Positions 10,400 to 20,929 are shown, counted from the first letter of the stretch. The stretch is 64,000 nucleotides of DNA from Diploptera punctata (GCA_030220185.1 JASPKZ010009907.1:1-64000); one strand, 5' to 3'. Translations and numbers: made by a program. Notes: generated by a model not told the origin, from the letters alone.

Positions 10400-11275
10400 T
10401 GACTCAGTACATGGGTCAGTACATAATTTAAATTTGATAGCCCAGAAATATTCAATGGAAATATCTACCAATAAAACTAAATAATGGCCTTTTGTGGAAA
10501 ATCCCCAATACTTACTTACTTACTTACTTACTTACTCACTGGCACTATCGAACCCGTAGGTCCATGGCCGCGCGGACATAAGCTCTCCATACATCCCTAT
10601 CCTGAGCTAATGCTTTCCAATCGTTCCCTGTATAATCTACTTCCCTCAAATCATAGTTAACGTTGTTCTCCCACCTCATTCTTGGTCTACCAACTGGCCG
10701 TTTTGGAAAATCCCCAATACCAAGCAAAATTTGTTTAAATAACATTTTAGAGAGAGTTAATGAGTTTACTTATTTAGGATATAGGCCTAAACTCTCTTTT
10801 GTTGAAAATTAGGATTTATCAGAGAAAATTGTGAAATTCAACAAATCAATGGAATCATTAATAGAGTTTTAAAACCTTCATTAGTGCAAAAATCAACTCG
10901 TATTCGTCTTTATCAAATAGGTCCTAATGGCTCGACCAGTCCTATGTTATGGGAGTGAAGCGTGGACTATAAGGACGGGAGATGAAAGCAGACTAACAGC
11001 TTGTGAGATGAAATTATGCGCCGAACAGCTGGCTAACACCAAATGGGATCGAAAGAAAAGTGTAGAAATCCTTCAAGAACTTAATGTGTCACCAATACTG
11101 GACTACATCTCCAGATATCAGCTAAACTGGAAGGAACATGTCTCAAGAATGGCTAGATCCAGGATCCCCGAGGCAATAATGAACTACTGTCCAAATGGGA
11201 AACGGTCACTTGGTCGACCTATGAAAAGATGGCACGAAAACCGCTTTCTCAGGCCGTAACAGTTCTTCTGGCAGG
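10400..11275 (+). mobile_element. LINE family B, C-terminal half, interrupted by a family A copy
   Basis: Before the interruption one reads AQKYSMEISTNKTK. After it comes a decayed FxYLGY, then KFNKSMESL. The open segment at 10927-11259 then gives MARPVLCYGSEAWTIRTGDE, KLCAEQL, ILQELNVSPILDYISRYQLNWKEHVSRM, and SLGRPMKRW. This is the post-RT thumb-to-C-terminal order of a non-LTR element. A 192 bp family A insertion with a 17 bp duplication splits the segment at 10495-10720. A related copy is at 53470-53960 on minus. Confidence 0.8.
10512..10703 (-). mobile_element. RTE-type LINE (family A), 192 bp 5'-truncated insertion with 17 bp TSD
   Basis: The tail is (CTTA)n as written on plus, at 10512-10540. 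The body encodes GRPRMRWENNVNYDLREVDYTGNDWKAL up to the C-terminus, minus strand. The duplication TGGAAAATCCCCAATAC lies at 10495-10511 and again at 10704-10720, perfectly matched. The duplicated bases belong to the host LINE B. It is one of the shortest and youngest-looking insertions in the window. Confidence 0.92.
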
Positions 11276-11279
11276 ATGA

Positions 11280-11780
11280 TGATGATATTTGATACTTAAA
11301 CCAGCTATAACCTATGTATATATTTTTCTTATTCTTTCCATTTAGGTCTATTAAAAGAAATATAGGACTTAACTTAGGCCTATATAAATGTGGAATAATC
11401 GATTTGTTGGCTACTAATACGATTTATTTCGAGTTGGTCTATTTGGATAGCCTATATGTTTTCTTATTTAAAGACGTCTTTTACTTCTAGATCACATAGT
11501 GTAGCTATATTTATTTAATTTCTTTGTATTATTAATTTGGCCATATATCTAATGGTATTAAATTATGAACGTGGTTTAAAATGTAAATAGGCTATTATAT
11601 ATATATATATAGATTGTTTTTTTAAATAGGCCTAGACTACCACTTATTTGGCTGATTACACTTTTTTTTTACTGTCCTCTTTCTTGTTATTACATTGCTT
11701 TACCCTTTCAACTTTTATTAATTCTCCACAAAGTGCAAGACATATAGCCAGACCCAAGATGAGATTTAAAGTCGACTAAT
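11280..11780. other. Unannotated AT-rich stretch
   Basis: No gene recognised. It holds a short (TA)n run near 11600 and TAGGCCTA octamers. Confidence 0.5.
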
Positions 11781-11784
11781 CTAT

Positions 11785-11850
11785 AGGGAATCGAACGCGG
11801 CTCGCCGGAGTGAAGGATAGCGACTAACCGACTGCCCCATAGCGATGGAC
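11785..11850 (-). repeat. tRNA-like SINE head
   Basis: The minus strand shows GGGGCAGTCGGTTAGTCGC (A-box-like) and GCGTTCGATTCCC (B-box) with normal spacing. The body is not assigned. Confidence 0.5.
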
Positions 11851-11929
11851 CTATTAAATGGTTCCTGATAATGAAATCTCAATCCAGAATTTGTCTTGAC
11901 TATTGACGAAAAAAAGAGGGCAAAAACTC

Positions 11930-12010
11930 ATGTTAGTTGACAACAAGATTTGAACCCGGTATCTGCGAATACGAGTCTCAAACGCTACCGCTTGGCTCGG
12001 TCCTATTTTT
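11930..12010 (-). repeat. tRNA-like SINE head
   Basis: The minus strand shows ACCGAGCCAAGCGGTAGCG (A-box-like) and CGGGTTCAAATCTTG (B-box). A related decayed copy may lie at 50755-50885. Confidence 0.55.
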
Positions 12011-12069
12011 TTAATTCACCCATACACAATGTCGACATAAATTTGAGATTACCAACCTAGTGCCCAATG

Positions 12070-12172
12070 TGTGAATTAAACACATAACGTTTTTATTAAA
12101 CATACACTCTGTTAAGTGCTGCTCTCTAGTGTCAAGTCATATGAACTACCACTATACCAGCACGATTTTCAC
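12070..12172 (-). repeat. tRNA-like SINE head, decayed
   Basis: The minus strand begins GTGCTGGTATAGTGGTAGTTC, an A-box-like segment. The B-box is eroded (GTGTTTAATTCACAC). Confidence 0.35.
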
Positions 12173-12548
12173 ACATTAATATTATATACCTACATTGTAT
12201 TTTAATCCATTCAAATTCTTTTTATATTGTGCTTGCTTCATAATTCCACCAACAGAGGGCATGAGTTTACCTTTCGGCTGCTTATTCATTAGCCTATTAT
12301 ATATTGGGCTAGGCCTATGATTATTTGAATTTGGGTGTCTCAGATTTGAATACAGGATTCACGAAGATCCTCCATTTGTCCAGTTTCGTAAGATCACTCC
12401 GAATCTCCTTTCCTCATATTTTTATTTTAACAACCTTCCCAAATAGGTCTGCCAAAAGTGACAAAATAAATTTGACAATAGAGAATGAAAACAATAAAAA
12501 CCATTAGGCCTAGGCCTATATAACATAGAGACTTGTGGAGATTAAACT

Positions 12549-12784
12549 TGAAGAGAAAATATATGCCTAAATCGGGATTTGAACCCAATATCTTTGGTTC
12601 TGTACACCAGTGCTTTAACGATTTAAGCTATTAGGCATCTTAGAGATTGTTAAAGCAGTGTGTAGGCCTACAGAACCAGAGATAAGAGACGCTTAATAGC
12701 TTAAATCGTTAAAGCACTGGTGTATAGAACCAGATTTATTGGGTTCAAATCCCGATTTAGGCATCCCTATATTTTTCTCTTCAA
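12549..12784. repeat. Hairpin of inverted tRNA-like SINE units
   Basis: The left arm (12549-12633) is minus-oriented and the right arm (12694-12784) plus-oriented; they are about 90 percent complementary. The right unit shows A-box-like TAGCTTAAATCG, the anticodon arm CTGGT, loop GTATAGA, ACCAG, and the B-box GGGTTCAAATCCCG. The centre (about 12650-12690) is a third partial unit in plus orientation that carries GGCCTA inserted in its anticodon loop. The anticodon arm resembles that of the cloverleaf at 6235-6303. Confidence 0.75.
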
Positions 12785-12837
12785 ATTAAATTTGTGTCAT
12801 TCAGTGAGAAGTGATAAATTTAGTATTAAACACTGTG

Positions 12838-13135
12838 GAGATTAACAGAAGAAGAACCAACAGAGACCCAAATTAAAAGAAGAAAACGGAGATGGATAGA
12901 TCACACACTAAGCCATAGAAAAACAAGTATCGTAGTGGAATCCTCAAGGAGCACGGAGAGTTGAAAGACCAAGAGGATCATGGAAAAGGACAATAAACGA
13001 TGAAACGAAAAGGTGAGGAAAGGTTTGGAAAGATGTGAAGGCCACATTAACAAGTCTTGTTCGATGGAAAGTTCTCATCTAGGCCCTATTCTCCACTAAG
13101 CAGTGAAAGGACATAGGCCTACTGCAACTTCTAAT
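12838..13135 (+). mobile_element. LINE C-terminal fragment, family F
   Basis: Begins near GAAGAACCAACAGAGACCC and continues through AAACGGAGATGGATAGATC, the PRGSWKRT-like segment, KVWKDVKAT, and VRW-x-VL. This is the C-terminus of a non-LTR pol of the type ending in W-x-x-K-x-x-A-x-x-R-x-x-W. It is frameshifted. A minus-strand relative is at 9700-9885. Confidence 0.65.
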
Positions 13136-13139
13136 ATGG

Positions 13140-13361
13140 AGACAGAACATAGGCCTATACATTTTTTAATTTGTACAATGGGCATAGAACAAGATGACAC
13201 TTGAGTGTAGATAATAGGGTAATTTTGAATGAAGGTTTATTATCAGTTAGGCCTACATATTGATCAATCATTAATGAAAAGTATTGTTATTCCAAACATT
13301 GTTGCAACTGGCGTCGTTTCTATATTCTCAATTTTTATTCGCTTCAATTAAGCAATCAAAC
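13140..13361. other. Unannotated short stretch
   Basis: Nothing recognised. Confidence 0.4.
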
Positions 13362-13552
13362 CAGAGGAAAAACGCCCAGTTGGTAGACTAAGAATGAGGT
13401 GGGAGAATAACATTATGCATGATTTGAGGGAAGTAGATTAGGCCCTATACAGGGAATGGTTGAAAAACATTAGCTCACGATAGGAAAGTATGGAGTGCTT
13501 ATGTCCGTGCGGCCATGAAACTACGGGTTAGATAGAGCCAGTGAGTTAGTTA
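13362..13552 (+). mobile_element. RTE-type LINE (family A) 3' end
   Basis: Encodes KRPVGRLRMRWENNIMHDLREVD and the remainder to the 3' end, CCAGTGAGTTAGTTAATTAA. The segment GTAGATTA-GGCCCTA-TACAGGG contains a 7 bp insertion, making TAGGCCCTA at 13439-13447. Other family A copies read GTAGATTATACAGGG without interruption. Confidence 0.85.
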
Positions 13553-13888
13553 ATTAATTTCTATTAAGCAGTTCTTCTATAATCCCCTTCCTTTAATAGC
13601 TTCCTGGATATTATTCTTCCAACTATGTTTATGTAGTCCTAACTCTTTCTCTCTGATGGTACGCCTATCCATTCTAAGATAACCTTTGGCCATCTTGTGT
13701 TGTCCATTCTAACAGTGTGTCTACAGCACTTTAACTGGCACTGCTGTATTTCATCAATAATGTCTCTATCCTCCTCCCTATAGCCTCTCTCTCATTTCTA
13801 AGTTTCGAATTTTATGTAACAACTCCGTATTAGAAAATCCATTTTGGCTGCCAGATGTCTTCCTAATATCTCTTGTACATAGGCCTAC
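13553..13888. other. Possible old LINE fragment, minus strand
   Basis: The complement of 13640-13810 reads like a broken LINE C-terminal region (QCQLKCCRHTVRMDNTRWPK near the centre). I cannot place it in a family. Confidence 0.4.
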
Positions 13889-14095
13889 AGACCTACTGTA
13901 ACACTTTGGACACTTGTCTACTTCTATAGGCTATACATGTGTATAATTAGGCCTATTCGTTTCCATATTTTTTGTAATATAGAGTTCAAATATCTTATTA
14001 AGTTTCTGCCTTTATTTAAAGAATAATTCCGTCGAACAGCATTTCTTAAAAATAGCCTAGGCCTACATACAAATACACACATGCACACACACACA
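13889..14095. repeat. Diverged direct repeat, copy 1
   Basis: Aligns with 14500-14648. Shared blocks are GACCTACT-TAA-ACTTTG, TTAAATA-CTT-TAA and TTTCTGCCTTTATTTA, followed by CA-rich DNA. A family 2 SINE lies between the two copies. Confidence 0.6.
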
Positions 14096-14171
14096 TACAT
14101 AGGGATATGCATAGGCCTACATACACAAATATACATAGGCCTACATATCTTACGCAAATAATTAGCCTGTT

Positions 14172-14512
14172 ACTTTTTACTCCATGGCGTGACAAACCTA
14201 GAAGGCCTTTGGACTAGCTATTTGTCGGCTGCTGGCCTCACATGTACACGTCTTAATCACAGAGGTAGACGAACATCCTACCACTGTAGGGGTGACATGC
14301 GATTAGAATGTCGGGTCCCCCAGCCGTTATAACTGATTGTCTACTTGTTGTAGCTATCCAAGTTCTTCACGATGTTGGGTGGGCACCGGTCCAATTCCGA
14401 CAGAAATTCCACGAGAAAATTTATTTCTCCATAAAGACTCGAACCAGCGCAAGTCCCGTACCTCTGCGTCAAGGCATCTTGCCGTATGGTGCGGGACGAC
14501 CTACTATAATAC
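14172..14512 (-). mobile_element. tRNA-derived SINE, family 2
   Basis: Minus reading: a decayed A-box, CGCAGAGGTACGGGACTTGC, GCTGGTTCGAGTC (B-box), then TTTCTCGTGGAATTTC, GACCGGTGCCCACCCAACAT, AGCTATAACGGCTGGGGG, and the tail GTGAGGCCAGCAGCCG followed by CTAGGTTTGTCACGCC. The best preserved relative is at 54022-54360. Confidence 0.85.
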
Positions 14513-14648
14513 TTTGATCAATACTAATGGGCCTATATATATGGAGTTTAAATACCTTGTCAAATTTCTGCCTTTATTTAGAGTAAAATTTAATCCCGCA
14601 GCCGTTATCACATTGCTTATAAAACATAAATACACACACACAAATAGG
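14500..14648. repeat. Diverged direct repeat, copy 2
   Basis: Partner of 13889-14095. The overlap of its first bases with the SINE boundary suggests that the SINE inserted beside, or was co-duplicated with, this segment. Confidence 0.6.
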
Positions 14649-14737
14649 CCTGTAAATATCTTCCTCAAGTAGGCCTAATTATTGACATAGGCCTACTCTT
14701 ATAATATTTTTTTTTGTTTTGTTTTTGTTTGAATTTA

Positions 14738-15020
14738 TCCGCGGTGGAGTAGTGAATATGCTCCTAGCCTCTGGTCCCGGGGGTCAAGAGTTCAAACCCG
14801 GCTAGGGTGATGGATTTTTTTTTTTTGGGGGGTTTGAAAAATCAAAGGAGAATGTCCTCCGGAAGAAAATTTAAGCCGTGGATCCCGAGTCAGAAGATAG
14901 AGGACTCTAAGCAGGTAACATTTACCGATCTTATCATCCTAGCTACACCTTAGTTTGCATGCTAGATTCTCATTTTGTCGGTATGTTCATGACTTATGTG
15001 GGCAAATAAACATAACTAAA
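14738..15020 (+). mobile_element. tRNA-derived SINE, family 4
   Basis: The head is CGCGGTGGAGTAGTGAATATG, with B-box GAGTTCAAACCCG. Then come GGATTTTTTT, CAAAGGAGAATGTCCTCCGG, GTGGATCCCGAGTCAGAAG, and a tail with TGCATGCTAGATTC and TATGTGGGCAAATAAACATAA. The tail parallels 37600-37710. Confidence 0.75.
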
Positions 15021-16369
15021 TTAACTAGGTCTAGTAACTCCTAACAAAGAAGAGTCTAAGGCTCAACATTGGACTGTTACGTCATTGTAGATGTAGATGT
15101 AGACAAAGGATCGATAATTAAAATTTGTTTTGTTATAATTGCACTTCAGGTTAACGTTAAAAAAACTTGTATTTTGCGTTACATCGTTGCCACAGCACAG
15201 GCAAATAACAACAGAGAAAAAAGAAGAAAGATAACAGCCCTTTCATCCACGAGTGAATTCTAAAGAGCAAGATGAATGATGGACTATATTCTTCTTTTGC
15301 TGCCGTATATATATAACAAGCCTCTCTACATTTTTACTTTTTTAGGACTTGATGACGTTTCATTCTACTTTACGCCTTCTAACAATAGTCGGGGGTGCTG
15401 TGAAGCATCAAGGGAACTAAAAGGCTTAGAAAAAAAATAGAAGTAGGATCGTCACTCTCGGTTGGTTTGGCGGATACAAGTATCTTAACTAGGGTAACGC
15501 CTGGAACAACAATCAAGAGTGAGATTGAAGATGTTGGGGAGATATCAGAGTTAGATAAGAACTAGAAGCGGGCAAACGAACAATCACTAACAGCAGATGT
15601 GCTTATGTGCTTTTCGAGGTTTCCTACTTAGCATAACGTCATCTGCTTGTCTAATATATTTAATCTAAGGGAAAAAAGAGAAGGGTGTTTGTAGTTTAAT
15701 GCTTTTATGTCTCTGCCGCGAAATTGAATTCTTGGATTTGTTTGTAATACTCTGTATTTGTTTCTATTTTGGTCTTGTCTCTCTGATTGCCTTATATTTT
15801 ATTTTATTTTAGTAGCCTAATTTATTTTATGTACATTTAATATATAAATAATTTAAACATAGGCCCTTAATTGATTTACATAAAAATATTAACCATAGAC
15901 TCAAGTCTGGTAACGCATACTATTGTGCTTGACAGCGATTCTTATCTTAAGTAATGTCACGAGTGATGTCATAGATAAATTCAGGAGTCAGTTCTTGACT
16001 CCTGATGGTTTGGAAATCAAGAGTGGCATTTGTTATAACTATTTAACGAATAAAACTTGAGCTGTTTACTTAAAAATCATTATTTAAATATAATTAGCGG
16101 TATTTTAAAATATTTATAGGCTAGGCCTATATTTAATGTGAACGGTGATGTTTGAAAACATATCAGAAATGTGTGATTATTTTCATTTGTTAATTTACTG
16201 CTACTTGATTAATAATAATTAATTGCCAATAGGTTCGCAATATTGTAAGAATGCACCCTAGTGGAAAAAAAATGAAACACTTCAAATGTAGGCTATATTA
16301 TAACCAACATTAATTATATGTTATTAATTAAATTTTTGGCAAACAACCTAGTAAAATCATTATAAAAAA
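15021..16369. other. Unannotated stretch
   Basis: No gene recognised. Open frames are short, the longest being 64 codons at 15069-15263 without a domain. The sequence is less repetitive than its surroundings. Confidence 0.5.
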
Positions 16370-16385
16370 TACAATTATTGAACAC

Positions 16386-18100
16386 TAACTAACTCACTGG
16401 CACTACCGAACCCGTAGGTTCATGACCGCGCGGACATAAGCTCTCCATACATCCGTATCCTGAGCCAATGTTTTCCAATCATCCCCTATATAGTCTACTT
16501 CCCTCAAATCATAGCTAATGTCATACTCCCACCTCATTCTAGGTCTACCAACTGGGTGTTTTCCCTCTGGTTTTCCTACAAGATGCTTCCATGCACGTCT
16601 TTCATTTCCCATTCGTGCCACATGTCCTGCCCATCACAGTCTACGAGACTTAACTGTTTTCATTATATCTGGCTTCCTATAAAGACCATGTAGGCCTAAG
16701 TTAGTTCATTGTTATTCAGTCTTCTCCATTCACCTGTCTGTTCATCTCTCTTTGGTCCAAAAATTTTCCTAAGAACTTTATTCTCAATACTCGTAATCTC
16801 CTTTCCTCCCTTAAAGTAAGAGTCCATGTTTCGCATCCATATAAGTTAATATAGTCTATCATAACTGGTAGAATAATAGTTTTACATATTTTCAGTTTAA
16901 CGTTTATTAGTTGGGAAGTCAAGAGTTTCTGCAATGCATAAGCACGCATTTCCAGAATTGAGCCTATGTTTAATTTCTTTGTGCATCTCATTCCTATTTG
17001 TGATTATTGTTCCTAGGTATTTGAATCCAGCCACTTCCTCAAAATTTACCTCATTTGTCAATAGCTGACCATTTCCATTATCCTATATAATGTATTTCTG
17101 TGTGTGACCATATATTTAGTTTCATTGATATTTACTTCCAGTCCTAATTTCTTAGTGTTGCTCAATAGTGTGTGTGTGTGTTGGCCTTTAGTATCTCCTC
17201 GCTATCGCCCAATAGCACTACATCATCAGCATAAACTATTGAGTTGTAGGCCTTCTTTATCCTCTAAAGATTTGATAACATGTTCTAATACAAAATTAAA
17301 TAGTAGAGGAGATAGTGCATCTCCTTGCTTCAACCCATTGTGGATTTCAAAAGTATCCGAAAACTGTTTGACTACACGCACCCTACTCTTTGTGCCATTT
17401 AGACACATTCGTATAAGTCTAACTATCTTTTAAAGAATTCCGAACTCCAGCAGGATGCTATAGGCCTATAACTTCTTCCTCTTAATTGAATCGTATGCTT
17501 TTTTGAAGTCTACGTAAAGTTGGTGTACAGTACCATTAAATTCCCCTTTCTTTTCTAAAATCTGTCTTAAGCTAAAATCTGATCTGTTGTAGACCTGTTT
17601 CTTCTAAATCCACACTGATGATCTCCTAGAATCTCATCAATAGGCCTATAAGGACTAAGTCTGCTTAGGCCTACTAATATATTTGTTAGAATTTTGTAGG
17701 AAGTTGAAAGTAATGAGATGCCCCTATAGTTGTTGCAATCAGTCTTATCTCCTTTCTTATAAATGGGTACGATAATCTATTCTTTCCGTTTGTCTGGAAG
17801 AGCTTCTTTATCCCAAATCATATTAAACAATTGGCGTATCTTGTCCATCAATTCCCCCCCCCCCGATTTTATCAGTTCTACTGGGATTTCATCTGAACCT
17901 GATGCTTTATACAGCTTCAATTTTTTTATCGCCATTGCAACCTCTAATGCACTTGGTTCTGCGATTATCATTTCTGCTGTCTGTAAATGATCCTTTTCAA
18001 TATCCTGTTCTGTATGTACATTTAATAGTTGATTAAAGTAGCTTTTCCATCTATTTAATATAAGTTACTCCTGGAATCTGCAATCATATCCCCATATTCC
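16386..18100 (-). mobile_element. RTE-type LINE (family A), 1715 bp 5'-truncated copy with perfect 16 bp TSD
   Basis: Minus strand, reading from 18100 down. The RT domain starts with AEPSALEVAMAIKKLKLYKA and SGSDEIPVELIKSGG. Then comes the palm region GLKQGDALSPLLFNFVLEHV (about 17290-17350 on plus). The C-terminal region reads GPKRDEQTG-like, MGNERRAW and KLVGKPEGKHPVGRPRMRWE, ending near 16403. The duplication TACAATTATTGAACAC lies at 16370-16385 and 18101-18116. The tail is short GTTA repeats. It has frameshifts and stops, some caused by GGCCTA insertions at 17461, 17641 and 17666. Confidence 0.95.
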
Positions 18101-18119
18101 TACAATTATTGAACACACA

Positions 18120-18480
18120 ATCATTAAATGTGTAATTCGAAGGAATCTGATTATTATTTGCTATAGGCCTATTAAATGTATTTGGAGAGTCAGTCACTGC
18201 AAAATAATGCTCTGACCTGTTTCGAATATTAATATTATGACAAAAGCAGGGGCTGATAAAGGTAATTCGATAAAGAGCGAGATGATACACGACTGCCATT
18301 GGTTATAAAACAAAATTCGTTGAAATGTGATTGGTCTAGATCCGATATAGGCCATAACAAAAATGTCCTACTTGAAAATATACATTTAAGAAGGTTTTTG
18401 AATAATCATAGGCCTATGCGCAACATATTCCACATGCGTCTACAATTCGTAAAGAATTCATTACAATATTCAACTTAGGC
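18120..18480. other. Unannotated stretch
   Basis: Nothing recognised. Confidence 0.45.
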
Positions 18481-18481
18481 C

Positions 18482-18815
18482 TATGTCCACCGCTGTGGTC
18501 TCGAGGTAGCCTCCTCATGCAGCGGGCCCGGGTTTGATTCCCGGTCGGGACAGGCTCCTGGGTGAGTTTTCTTCGTTTTTTTTTCCCTCATCTGTAAGAC
18601 AAATGTCAGGAAGTCTAGGGCCCAACGGTCTCCGAAAATTATCCGGCCATTATCATCTTCCCTATCATTAACATCATGATCCTCACCGGTGTGGAAAACA
18701 ACGGGAAGCTACCACACCTATAATTCCCTAGCAGGCTAAGGCTGCAAAGCATAGCATGAAAATGCTATGATTGCAGTGAAAGACCTGCCCTCGGGCAGAA
18801 TTACAATGGATAGAT
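18482..18815 (+). mobile_element. tRNA-derived SINE, family 1a (near full length)
   Basis: The head is CCACCGCTGTGGTCTCGAGG, then CAGCGGGCCCGGGTTTGATTCC (B-box; 20 or fewer bases are conserved). The middle has CATCTGTAAGACAAATGTCAGG. The tail has CACCGGTGTGG, AGCTACCACACCTATAATTCC, the hairpin CATAGCA-TGAAAA-TGCTATG and the hairpin CTGCCC-TC-GGGCAG, ending in (ATGG)n. Confidence 0.9.
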
Positions 18816-18995
18816 GGATTTAACTTATATATTATGAATTTTGAGATTGATTGCAGTGTTGAGGTTCTCGTTATCAGACTGTACTCTCTTGCCGTGAAAC
18901 AATGCTAACAGTAGCCTATAATCCATTGATACTCAACCAAAGGAATATACATTTTTTCCGGCCTTTACTTGTGATAAGAGTAATTACGTCTCGTA

Positions 18996-19105
18996 GACTG
19001 TAATGATCAGCACATGTGGCACGAATTGGGAATGAAAAACGAGCATGGATATTTCGTGTAGGAAAACCAGAGGGGAAGTGCCCAGTAGGTAGGCTAAACA
19101 TGGGA
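18996..19105 (+). mobile_element. RTE-type LINE (family A) fragment
   Basis: Encodes the decayed block RLx-x-x-HVARIGNEKRAW, then VGKPEGKCPVGRLNM. Both ends are lost. Confidence 0.7.
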
Positions 19106-19385
19106 AGTGTCAACCATTGCATGCCGAAACCTACTCTTGAAATTTCTTCCAGAGAGGCGTTATGATGTATCAAGCGCGAGTTCAAAAAATTATCTGCCCT
19201 TTAAACTGTAAAGCATTAAAATCCAGCGTCAAATATCGCATTTAGACTAGGCCGATAGGGAAGTAGGTCTAATACAACTCGTGACTCGGTAGTCTGAATA
19301 ATCCTCACTACCTGCTGTCCGAGCCGCGTTCCTTTCACTCCACTCCGCTCATACTCAGGTAGGATCTGTATGTGTTCCATAAAGG

Positions 19386-19710
19386 TTGACAGTTTCCTTG
19401 TAAGAATGAGGTGGGATTATAATATGAAACATGATTTCAAGAAAGTATAGACTGTAATGGGCAGAAGATGTTGCATGAATGGGGAATGAAAGACACACAT
19501 GGAAACCTCTTGTAGAAAAACAGAGGAGAAGCGCCTAGTAGATAGGCTAAGAATGAGCTGAGAGAATAATATTAAACATGATTTGAGGGAGGTGAATTAT
19601 ATACGGAATGAATGGAAAACGTTAACTCAGGATAGGGATTTTAGAGAGCATATGTCTGCACCTCCTCGTTCGAAAATGCCTTGGAATTAGTTAGTTAGTT
19701 AATTAGATCT
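19386..19710 (+). mobile_element. RTE-type LINE (family A) 3' end, old
   Basis: From 19445 it reads as the block MGNERHTWKPLV, EKRLVDRLRMS and ENNIKHDLREVNY, to GTTAGTTAGTTAATTAG. A second piece of the same C-terminus (AAGAATGAGGTGGGATTATA) lies just upstream at 19400, so this is two stacked fragments. Confidence 0.75.
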
Positions 19711-19714
19711 ATCA

Positions 19715-20220
19715 CACTGCTTCAAATCACTGTTCCTTGTTTTCTTAACTGTTTACTGTAGACTACTTTAAATGTGTCGCTGCATTTTAGGTTTTAGGGA
19801 TTCCAATTTTATATCCGTGTTCTGTAAAAAAGTGTGAGGATCACAAATATGTCTAAAGAATTGAAAACTTTTCTTGTAAAAATAGCATATTTGTAATTAA
19901 GTAAAGTTTAAACTGTTAAAATCTCATCCTAAAACAAATAGATTTAAGGCTAAAAGTTACAAGAATCAAACAATTTGAGATTAAAATAATTCTAATTTCC
20001 TGTGAAGAAACCCACATAAAATGTTGCATTATGATATAATTGAGTGAATAATATAAGATAACATTTATAGTCCACAATGTAAAATAATTTATTAAATGTA
20101 ATGAACATTTAACAACAAATTAGGAAATTTTGAAGAAGTAGCAGAATTGAAATTCCTAGAAATACAAAATGAAAAGATGAATTAAACATAATTTCAACCT
20201 TGAAATGCATGTTATTATAG
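19715..20220. other. Unannotated AT-rich stretch
   Basis: Nothing recognised. Confidence 0.45.
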
Positions 20221-20224
20221 GCCT

Positions 20225-20745
20225 ATATTAGGCATACTCTTGTCATTCCAACTTCTTTTAAAAAAAGTTAAATTAAAAAACATTTAAAATACTGAATTAT
20301 GGCCTATTGTAGGTCCGTGTGCAAGCGAAACATAACCTCTTACTTTAAGAGAAGAGAAAATTTTAGGGGTAGGCCTATTTGAGAACAAAATGCTGAGGAA
20401 ATTTTTTGATCCAAAAGACACAACAGAGAAGCGAATAAAAGAAATCTACATATCAGTGAACTATGATCTTTATTAGAAGTCAGGTGTAGTAACAACAGTT
20501 TATAATGGGCAGGACATGTGACACGAATACGGAATGAAAGAAGGGGATGGAAACTTAATGTAGGAGAATAAGAATGGAAGCACCCAATAGGTAGGCATAG
20601 GCCTAAGTCATGATGAGCTGGAAGAATAACATTAAGCATAATTTGAGGGAGGTGAATTACAGACAACGTTTGGAAAATATTAGCTTAGGACAGGAATGCA
20701 TGGAGAATTTTGTCACCGGGGCCAAAAAATCCGGATTCAATAATG
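20225..20745 (+). mobile_element. RTE-type LINE (family A) C-terminal region
   Basis: Starts at LVIPTSF-like, passes the LRE/EKRKF motif, a KFFDPKDTTEK segment, GQDM-x-RIRNERRGWK, and ENNIKHNLREVNY, and ends near 20745 at an (ATT)n array. Many stops. A TAGGCCTA at 20598 is embedded in a disturbed segment. Confidence 0.8.
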
Positions 20746-20747
20746 CC

Positions 20748-20832
20748 ATTATTATTATTATTATTATTATTTTATTATTATTATTATTATTATTATATTA
20801 TTATTATTATTATTAATAATAATAATAATATT
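20748..20832. repeat. (ATT)n / (AAT)n microsatellite
   Basis: ATT array that switches to AAT at about 20813, forming a potential A/T hairpin. Confidence 0.95.
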
Positions 20833-20929
20833 TATTACCATCATCATCATACAGCAAGATTAATGTGAGAAATTTCCTTAAATCAGAATTTATTAATTCA
20901 AGTTAATTATGCTATTATGAACATAATGT

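Noticed and set aside
14337..14672. 111-codon plus frame
   Set aside because: Antisense of a family 2 SINE plus its flank.
17241..17257. AGGCCT in the RTE copy near GTTGTAGGCCTTC as a hexamer insertion
   Set aside because: The full-length copy has the same AAGGCCTACAACTC at 46712, so it is native coding sequence of the element.
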